Origin: Amblyornis subalaris
Lineage: Eukaryota > Chordata > Aves > Passeriformes > Ptilonorhynchidae
Length of the DNA stretch: 64,000 bases
Direction of reading: 5' to 3'
Assembly (NCBI GenBank): GCA_018881555.1
Contig: JACAXG010000252.1
Location: 558,001 to 622,000 of the forward strand
The position numbers and the translations under genes are program-made. Positions 10,941 to 64,000 of the stretch are shown here, one piece after another; position 1 is the first letter of the stretch; each line of letters starts with the position of its first letter. Under the pieces are notes generated by a model. The model did not search any database, was not told where the DNA came from, and saw nothing but the letters and a program-made list of their open reading frames with translations.

Positions 10941-12983
10941 GTACAATTAGATTATCACCTGCACTGATTTTCCACATAAGACTAAAATGGAACATACTGA
11001 GTTTTCAATTCTGCTATTAAATGGTTGTGCCAAACACAGAAGCTGGGCGTTTCTGAATGTATGGACAGAGAGTGCTGGAGCTCCACTCAATTTCGGTTGG
11101 CATCAATACCCTTTTGGCCTTTGGGCAGTGGATAGATGTATTTGAGCTAAATCTTTACAAATTCCAGCTTGTTTGGTTTTTTCCCTCCATTGCTTGCTTT
11201 TCCACCTCTGTTGATTGCAAAGCTGATTTTTTTTATTTTCAGCGGGTTTTTTTTCTGCCTATGGGCCTCAAGCTCACTGCTTCTGGCTGTTCCTTGTCCT
11301 GAGCCTCAGCTCACCCTGTGGGAGAGGTGGTGGCACAAGCCCCACTGCTGAGAAGCTAAGTTCTCAGAAAAGTCAAGAATTTGTGTTTGTTTCACAGCAT
11401 CCTTGTGAAATCCCCAAGGGGGATTTCCGTCTTGCCTCCTGTGGACTGTTCCTCACTTGGACATACAGAAAGTCACTCGATTTTAACAAAGTGCAGTATA
11501 GCTAATGTGCTATAAACATGCTTCCTCCTGGGGGGTTCTCCAGCAGCTGGGGCCAAGTTTCTCAGGCCATTGCTAAATTACAGGCACCAGAAACTAAGGG
11601 GCTATTGAATTTTACTCTGGTCGAGCATTTTTGATAGGAGCATGCTTGCAGGGATGCAGCTGGAAGGGCTACAAATGGAGAGGACAGGGTAGTGGCATGG
11701 GGGAAGAAGGGGAACATTGTGCTAGGGCAGGCGTGTTTCCAAGGTATTGCTATAGCCAGTACAGCTTTGCTTTTCCCATGCTGCTTTCCAGTCTTAAGAA
11801 GGCTTTTTTGAGGAATTGTCCTTTGCAGGTTTTGGGGTTTGTGCCACAAAACTGCCTCTCACTCATCTCAAGTTGCTTGACTGAGTGAGTCAAGCTTCCA
11901 GCTGAGCCCAGGAGCCTGGGTGTCTGGTAAATCAAAAGTTCTCCTTCGCTAGACCTGCAGTTGCCTTGAACCCAAAGTTCTCTTCAGCCATGCTTGGTAG
12001 GACTCTATGATTGGGATCAGTGTGTGGCTGGCTGACTTGACAGGAGCACAGTCACAGCCAGGAAATTTCATCACAGGCCCCATAAGGTTAGGGTAAGGCC
12101 TCTGCCTACGGATAGTGGACACAGCTCCAACAACCTCTGTGGCTTCCCTTTTCCTAGGCCCTTCCACGCTGGCTCCGAGCTGCTGGCAGGCAGGAGGGTG
12201 TTGTACTCACTAGTCTGGCAGCAAATTCTGATCAGTGCAGGGGCTGAGCTTGGGCCTTGGTCCAAACTGAGCCTTCCTACAGGGAACAAAGCAAGCAGTG
12301 GCATTGTGTGTGTGTGTGTTACAGAAGTGCTCCTGGAAGCTGGAATCACAGGGGCACGAACACCGCTTTTACCTTTTTCTTGCCCATTTCTCCATGCAGT
12401 GCTGCCTGTCTCTGTCACAAAGACGACCTGGTGACATGAAAAAGAGGGGCTTTGGATTCCAATTCTGCATGCCACAGCCCTTGACTGAAAGCAGGAGCTG
12501 TGCAAGGTGAAGCACATGTTGCTGGCTGCTTGTTCCTTGTAGCTTTGCCACAGGGACCTTGCAGTGAGGCTGGGGGAGCCCAGCAATGCTGAGAGCACTG
12601 GTGGGGGTGGATGTGTNCCCCAGGCAAGGGGCATTTCTTACACCCCACAGGGTCCAGCTTTAGCAATAACCCTGCTGGTTTTTGAAGGATAGCACGTGAA
12701 TAGGTGGGGAGAAAGAGCTGGTAAAAACAGAGAATGTGCCAAACCCTCTTGCTTCCCTTCAAGGAAACACCTAAAATATAGGGAGTAATGTTTCAGGCCT
12801 GTGTCATCTATGAGGCGTGTAGAAGAAGGTGTAGAAATTTCTCTGGGGAGGGAGACACAGACATTGGTGCACTCCCAAGTCCTTACTGTGGATGCTGGCT
12901 TTGCTGTCTGCTCAGCATCATCCTCTGTAGTACAGCTGCTTTGCTGTTGCTGGAGGTCTCCTCCCCTCCTTGGGTGCCAATTT
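10941..12983. other. Intergenic region MAP4K3-SOS1, no gene recognised
   Basis: GC content rises through this interval. I looked for kinase signatures of CDKL4 (HRDIKPEN, DFGFA, the C-terminal lobe) on the + strand and found none. A TG dinucleotide run (seven units) lies at about 12305-12319. The longer open frames here (such as minus strand 12071-12634) are low-complexity shadows with no recognised domain. Confidence 0.6.
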
Positions 12984-58128
<45,145 letters not shown>

Positions 58129-58792
58129 ACTGTCCCTCGCGCTGGGAGTCGCATTTTCCTGGTGCTATGTCTGTTGCTGGCAATGGATGCACTGAACCTG
58201 GTGGTGTCAAGGAGTTGGGATGTGTATGCCAAACACTAAAAACTCTCCAATGNGTTGGAAATGTAGTGTACAGAAATGGAATTGCAAAAACAGACTTTCT
58301 AGTGGAAAACCCGGTTAACTTGCTATTCTTGTTTTAGTATGCAGGACATTGTTCTAAAGTAATTGGACAGCTGATTGTACCAGAAAACAGTCTGGAGAGA
58401 CTTCTTTGGCCAATGAGCAGAGACTGTGTTTGTGTAATGATCAATAATGTCCAGTACAGGAAGGAAAAACAGTCTTGTATCCATCAGTTCCATACAGTGG
58501 CACAGTTTTTGGAATGAAAACATTATGCACTTTTTTTAAATCTCAAACAGGGAACTTTATATCCTTCTTAATTTTCCTTTGCTTTACTTACTCCCTGCTT
58601 TAAAATACCTTCCTAAAATTATGAGAAGGACTGTGAGGAAGATCTGTGGTACCTAACCGAGCTAGAATTAAGGCAAAGCACTGTATTGCGGTCCTGTTTA
58701 CAAGTTGTTACAATGAGTAGTAGGGGGTACCTAGGCTTCACCAAAGAGGTACTTTATTATTATTTTCTGAAATACTGTGGTGCCAGTTCAAA

Positions 58793-58798
58793 AATAAA
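58793..58798 (+). promoter_or_regulatory. SOS1: Poly(A) signal AATAAA, SOS1 (proximal)
   Basis: Canonical hexamer about 665 nt after the stop codon, followed by a T-rich stretch. Confidence 0.55.
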
Positions 58799-59186
58799 TT
58801 TTTGCCAGGAAGCATAATGTCTAATTATTGCTTTCTTTAGATAGAGCAGATGAAAGTCTTACATCATTAAGGTGACAGCAAATTTTTTTTTAAAAGCAGC
58901 ACTATCATCTGAAGCAAATATACTACTACATTTAGAAGACTGTTAATCTCTGCTAGGTTATGTCATGTTCTTTTTAAGGTTTACTGATAATCCATTTCAT
59001 GGCTAGTAGCTATTCTTTTTCAGTCATGCCATGAAAACAGTCACTTGTCAACTTCCATAGCTATTGTCATGTTTTACTAACAATAGATTAATCAGCATAC
59101 ATAGAATTGCCTTGCAGTTGCATAAATCGTGTGTATATAGTGAATGTTGCATAAATATACTTGCAGATTGTTTTTAATTTAATTGA

Positions 59187-59192
59187 AATAAA
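59187..59192 (+). promoter_or_regulatory. SOS1: Poly(A) signal AATAAA, SOS1
   Basis: Canonical hexamer about 1.06 kb after the stop codon, with 'tatgtttggctgacatatgtt' type T/G-rich sequence downstream. Confidence 0.55.
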
Positions 59193-59210
59193 GATAAAGA
59201 TATGTTTGGC

Positions 59211-60944
59211 TGACATATGTTAAATTATTACATGGACAAATGTTCAACTTAANATTTTCAGTTAAGCACTGAAGGGGATAAAAGCCCATCTTGTGGTACA
59301 TATTTTTCCTGGTTCAANGTATGTATTTCAGTAATAAGAGACTAAGGAGAAATTGGTTTTGGCATGTTACAAAATAATAATTGAGTAATACTTGAGAAGC
59401 TGGGTTACTCCCAAAGTGAGTTATTATACCTTATAAAATGTTTCACACATCCTGGATGACACATGTTAGAAAAAAAATCAAACTTATATTAATCTTTACC
59501 GTAGCTTTCTCTGTCCAAAATACACATGACAAAACNTGTATGTTGTAAGTATTCTGACATGGTTTATCTATCAACCTGTGTGCTGCTCTTCAACTCCAGA
59601 CCAGACTGGGACAGTAATGGATGACAGCTGTTGAAGAGAAGAAGCTCCATAATCTCCTCTACAGTAGGTATGTGAAGCATAAAGTGTCTCATCTTCAGTT
59701 CATANGGCTCATGGGGCAAGTAAAATCCTCTCGCATTTTCTCTTTGGAAGAACACATTTCAGTATCTTGGGAAGCTGTGGCAGTTAAAGATGGTGTTAGT
59801 TGAATGATGACAGAAATCACCTTTTTTACTGCTTTCAGCAATGCCATTGATCACGGCCCTTTGATCCTTCAGTGTGGGCATTACATTTCAGAAAGCATTC
59901 TGATTTTATCAGCATGAGTAGTAGTTTTCACCATAGTCAAGTCTTGATATTGTCAGTTGGATTCTCTCTTTAACANTGTTGTTTTGAAACATTTTTTCTG
60001 GCAAAAGCAGAAAAAGTGAAGATCACAAAACCTGGGCTTCAGAGGAGAATGTTTTATGGNAGCTTTGTGAAAACCCTCAAGCTACAGGAGCTGTAGTTTA
60101 AGTTTTTGGTTCTTTGGGTTTTGGTTCTTTTTATAAACACCATGATGNACATACTCTTGGGAGTGTTATCTAAATTATTAGTTCATCAGTGGATTACTAG
60201 GAAAACTGTAAATTTAGACTTTCTGATCTGTATTTCTTCTTTGGCACAGTTGTCTGTGCTCCTGTGCAGCCAAGGCAGAGCAGGCAGAAGGAATGATGCA
60301 GTGGTCAGGTTGCTCCCTTAGGAGAGACCTCACATGGGTCCTGCTAATCAGCAGATTTCTTAAATGTCAGCAGGTCTTCTCTGTTTTCCTTTGTGGAATG
60401 AGGAATGCTGTTTCCTATTTGTAGCTGAGGATAAAAGTGTTTTACTGGTGAGATACTTGGACAACAGGTGGTAATGATCATCGTGCAAGAACCTAAAGTA
60501 AACATTCTTTGGAGCCCAGCAGGATGGGGAATGGGTCAGTCATCCAGTGCACAAATCATGGTGTTGGCTCAGCTGCAAACAGGAAGGACGGAGGGATAAT
60601 CAAACCTGTAGCATTTAGGAGTTGAATACAACTGCTAAACCACTGGTTTGTGTCATGACAGCTTTGTGTTAATAATTTTTAATCTGAAATGACTTCTTGC
60701 TCGGATCATGTTTGCATTAGTGACAATACTTTTCACATAGGAACTTATATCATTTTTATGATGCTCTGTCTCCTTGGTAAAATGACCTGGATTGGTCTGG
60801 TGTGGCCTGGGGTGATGATGTGACCTGGACAATGAAACATGCTTGTGTGGAGGCCTGGAGAGTTGCTGTATTACTGTAGAGAGCTGATACATGGCGAAAA
60901 GTCAGCCAAAAGCACTGCAAACTTANGTAGTAAAACTTCATAGG
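59211..60944. other. SOS1 downstream region, no gene recognised
   Basis: AT-rich sequence with eight N positions. No exon, repeat family or RNA gene was recognised. It may be distal 3' UTR of SOS1. Confidence 0.5.
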
Positions 60945-61265
60945 TATATAAGAAAGATGAGGACAAACTTTTTAGCAGGGCCTCTTGCAATAGGACAGAG
61001 AGTAATGGTTTTAAACTAAACCAGGGTAGATTTAGACAAAATACAAGGAAAAGGCTTTTTTTACAAGGGGCGTGGTGAATCACTGGAACAGGTTGCCCAG
61101 AGGGGCGGTAGATGCCCCATCCCTGGCAACATTCAAGGTCAGGCTGGATGGGGCTCTGAGCAGCCAGCTCTAGGTGAAGATGTCCCTGCTCATTGCAGGG
61201 TGTTGGACTAGATGGCCTTTAAAGGTCCCTTCCAACTCAGACTGTTCTATGGTTCCGTGGTGATT
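60945..61265 (+). repeat. CR1 LINE 3' fragment (sense)
   Basis: Typical CR1 3' blocks: 'ggttttaaactaaaccaggg' and 'gtgaatcactggaacaggtt' followed by 'gcccagagg', then 'gatgccccatccctggcaac'. It ends 'ggtgttggactagatggcct', 'ttaaaggtcccttccaactc' and 'ttctatggttc'. It is a 5'-truncated copy. Confidence 0.92.
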
Positions 61266-62072
61266 TTGCAGGTGCTGAGCATTTGCTTCTGTTCTGCTGC
61301 TGTGTAGAAAGTCAGCTGTTGTGCTGCCTGGTGACCCCAAGGTGACACATTATTGTCATGGCATTCAAAAGCCTGCGAAATTTGTCTATAACAAACTTGT
61401 TTGCTAATGGAGAACATTATCCTGCTTTAGGATTGATACCATGGAAGCATTTGAGTGCTCCCTCTTCCAGAAGCCATTTCCAGGGTGGACTAACCTGTTT
61501 GTCTAATAATGCCTCTCTTAAATCAGGGAGGGAGACCTCTGACTCAGAGCGTGCTAATACACTGGATTTAGATCCTTCAAGTGTTAGATTGACATTGTGG
61601 AATACTTAATTTTTTTTTTTTTCCTGTGTGTATTTTAAATTAGATTTTCCTGGTGATATCACTGGAGGTACCACTGTTGAACATAGCAGATTATTATGCT
61701 TCATGGAAAAGATTGTTGGATTGTCATTTCTGAACCCAGACATTGCATAGATGAAGTCTTCTCTTTGGGAGAGAAACCTGTGACCCAATACAGGTGTAAA
61801 AACAAAAGTGCTTTTAATTTATTTTGTAAATGCCATTCCTTAATTTCCATTAAAAAAACAAACCACCCTTGAATGCATTTTTCTGTCAACTGAGAGCAAA
61901 TTCACCTTTTGTGTTCAGTGGCAAATAGTGTATTATAAGGGAAACAAAGTAAAGAGTAAGGTGGATTTTTTTGGGGTTTTGTATTTTGGTTTTGGTTTTT
62001 TTTTTTTTACTTCCTAGCCAGAAAATGTGAAATCCTGTACTGCGTGGCTGAAAAGTTGAAAGGGAAAAGTAA

Positions 62073-62083
62073 AATAAAATAAA
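62073..62083 (+). promoter_or_regulatory. Possible distal poly(A) signals (two overlapping AATAAA)
   Basis: AATAAAATAAA lies about 3.9 kb after the SOS1 stop, close to the 3' UTR length of mammalian SOS1. It could equally be chance AT-rich sequence. Confidence 0.3.
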
Positions 62084-62618
62084 AATCCTTTTGCCAGAAA
62101 CATGACAATTTAGCTGCCAAGTGTGCAGAACATCCATAATATTTTTAAAAAGGTGAACAAGGTAGATGATCAGGGGCACATGTTACTGGAATTGCTTTGG
62201 ACAAATTTGTAGAATCTGTTTCGGAATAAGCCTTTCTTTTGTTTGAGTCTAGGATGGCTGACTTAAGCAGGGAGTGTAGCCATGGAGAAGTGTGGTCTAG
62301 AAGAGCCTAAGGAGAGGACGATCTGTCACAGTGACCTACACCAACAACAGGATCTTGACCAGAAGCCTAGAAAGTGAATTCTGAATAAGAGTCTTAGAAC
62401 CACATGTAGGAAACAGTCTTCATGCATGACTGTGTTTGTATGGATACAGGATTTTGTAAGTAATGTGTTTCTTCTTTCAATGGATGCAGCCTTCTGGCTG
62501 ATTCAGTGCAAGAGGCAACAGCATTATTTAAAGGCAACATTTATTTGGCACAGGAAGAAAAATAATCCAGAGCACACATGTACACTAAAGATGAAATTGA
62601 AATGGATCCTGCAAGAGG

Positions 62619-62636
62619 TTGTGTGTGTGTGTGTGT
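62619..62636 (+). repeat. TG microsatellite
   Basis: About eight to nine TG units ('ttgtgtgtgtgtgtgtgtgg'-like). A similar run of seven units is at about 12305-12319. Confidence 0.8.
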
Positions 62637-64000
62637 GGTGTTGAGCATTATTCATTCATATTATTTACATTTGCAGATTCTGAGCAGGTACAAGGGACAT
62701 CTCAAATGATAAGTATAGGCCTGGAAGGAAGAACTCAGACAGAATCAGAAAGAAATAACCATCAATTCTGACCGTGCCTTAAATCACTAAGATAGAAGCT
62801 GAAATCCACATGCATTTTACAAGCAAGGGTCTGCCACTTCGGAAGGATTTCCTCACCCAGGAGATGTTAGCAGGTAGGTTTTTTCCTTTGTCCTGTTTTT
62901 GTCCTGGCATCTGCCTGGCAAGTGTGAAAAGCAGGTTTGTTCTAGGAAGTATAGAAATGTCATTGCATATGTGAGACCAAACCACAAGCATCAGAGCCCT
63001 GGACAGTATCAGTGCATTACAGTGGACACTGGTCCATAATGATGTAACTCTGACTCCATGGACAAACAAATAGTTCTGTCTGTGGCTGATCCCTTTGCAG
63101 AACAAACAGGCTTTGCTGATGCTTCAGTTGCAAGTATCTGGCTCTTCCTACATATTTCTACCCTGGCCCTGCACAGTCTGACTGAAAGCTGCCAAATCCT
63201 AGAAATTGTCTTTGTGATTCAGTGGCTGGTCAGCATGGAGCAGTCCTGACTGGAAAGGGCCAGAGAATTAGTAATTTAATGAGGATGTGAGGGAAAGGGA
63301 AGGAGACGGAAGGAAGGGGAGGGGTGCCATTAAAAGTCTTAAAAAAAAATCTTCCCAGAGTAGTTTGCAAAAGCTAGGGGTGGAAAGTATGATACTTCTT
63401 TCCTTTTTGTAAGGAGAAGTGAATTTTTGTTTCATTAAAATCTATGGGACCGGCACCAGCTAAAACCTTTTAATCTCTCTGGTTTTGCTTGGTCCCATTC
63501 TTGAAATGTTGGGAAAACCTTGCTTGCAGTAAAGGAAGGGTTTTGTCTGTCTGGATAGCCCTTTCCACACACAGCTCTTTGCCTCCACCAGAGGAGGAAA
63601 AGCAGATGGTGGATGCAGGTCAGTCCACACCGTGGGGGAGAGCTCTGCGCCTTGCATCTGCAGCGGGTATTGGCCACTGCATCCAAGTACACCTGCTCTG
63701 GGCCTTCCCTGTCCTGCTGCCAGGGCCAGGAGAGCCATGAGCATGATGGGTTCTCTTCTCTTGGCATCAAATGCAGACACCCTTGTGCTNATGCTGGGAG
63801 TCCCAAGCCCCCAGTCTCACAGTATGTCCCCCAACACATTGCTGTTGGCCCCACAGAGACAGTTCACAACTTCTTAAGGTGAAGCTGTCCTTTATGACAG
63901 ACCAGTGTCCCAGGCTTGTCAAAACAAGGTGATCAAACCACTGTTCCTCTGGAAACTGCCCTCAGAACATCCCAGCTTCAGGTAACACCACTCAGCTCAC

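Larger units (their letters stand above)
58129..59210 (+). other. SOS1: SOS1 3' UTR (minimum extent)
   Basis: AT-rich sequence after the stop codon. Poly(A) signals occur at 58793-58798 and 59187-59192. A Pumilio-type site TGTATATA is at 59132-59139. The mammalian SOS1 3' UTR is several kb long, so transcripts may continue to the AATAAAATAAA pair at 62073-62083; I cannot decide this from sequence. Confidence 0.6.
61266..64000. other. Intergenic, no gene recognised
   Basis: Contains T runs at about 61610-61622 and 61998-62010 and a TG run at about 62619-62636. In mammals ARHGEF33 lies convergently beyond SOS1. I looked on the minus strand for its RhoGEF or C-terminal sequence and saw none. 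The open frames near 63,435-63,882 on both strands overlap each other and show no domain. Confidence 0.55.

Noticed and set aside
12071..12634. 187-codon minus-strand open frame
   Set aside because: No domain or familiar sequence; overlapping frames of similar size exist on both strands. Considered as a possible CDKL4 remnant, but nothing kinase-like is present.
63435..63882. Opposed open frames of 80-140 codons, considered as ARHGEF33 exon
   Set aside because: Neither strand resembles the RhoGEF or C-terminal sequence of ARHGEF33, splice context is unconvincing and the frames overlap each other.

Overview
This is vertebrate nuclear DNA, almost certainly from a bird. Two multi-exon genes with GT-AG introns are present. 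All recognised interspersed repeats are CR1 LINE fragments, including the typical avian CR1 3' end (the 'ggttggaagggacctt' block and an 8-base 'attctgtg' tail). The base composition is AT-rich apart from one strong CpG island. About 70 isolated single N bases are scattered through the window, as in a draft consensus. No prokaryotic features, CRISPR arrays, tRNA or rRNA genes were seen, and I found no convincing new biological system. The region is an ordinary, conserved avian gene neighbourhood with some interesting details.

Layout. Positions 1-10,940 hold the last six coding exons and the 3' UTR of MAP4K3 (GLK), + strand, encoding about the last 182 residues of the citron-homology domain and C-terminus. 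Positions 10,941-14,380 are intergenic. They contain a minus-strand CR1 copy with an internal deletion and, next to the CpG island, a degenerate minisatellite of about 25 bases per unit. Positions 14,380-15,130 are the CpG-island promoter and first exon of SOS1. SOS1 then runs on the + strand to its stop codon at 58,126-58,128 in 22 coding exons that join without a frame break to give 1,322 residues: histone fold, DH, PH, REM, Cdc25 and a proline-rich Grb2-binding tail. Its 3' UTR follows, with poly(A) signals at 58,793 and 59,187 and a possible distal one at 62,073. From about 59,200 to 64,000 I see only a CR1 fragment and simple repeats.

Biology. Both genes act in growth-factor signalling. 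SOS1 is the Ras guanine-nucleotide exchange factor recruited by Grb2 to activated receptor tyrosine kinases. MAP4K3 is an STE20-type kinase acting towards JNK, mTORC1 and (in T cells) PKC-theta signalling. They are neighbours in the same orientation, as in mammals. In mammals CDKL4 lies between them, but here the interval is only about 3.5 kb and shows no CDKL4 exon. The SOS1 gene also lacks a recognisable copy of the 15-residue alternative exon of the longer mammalian isoform.
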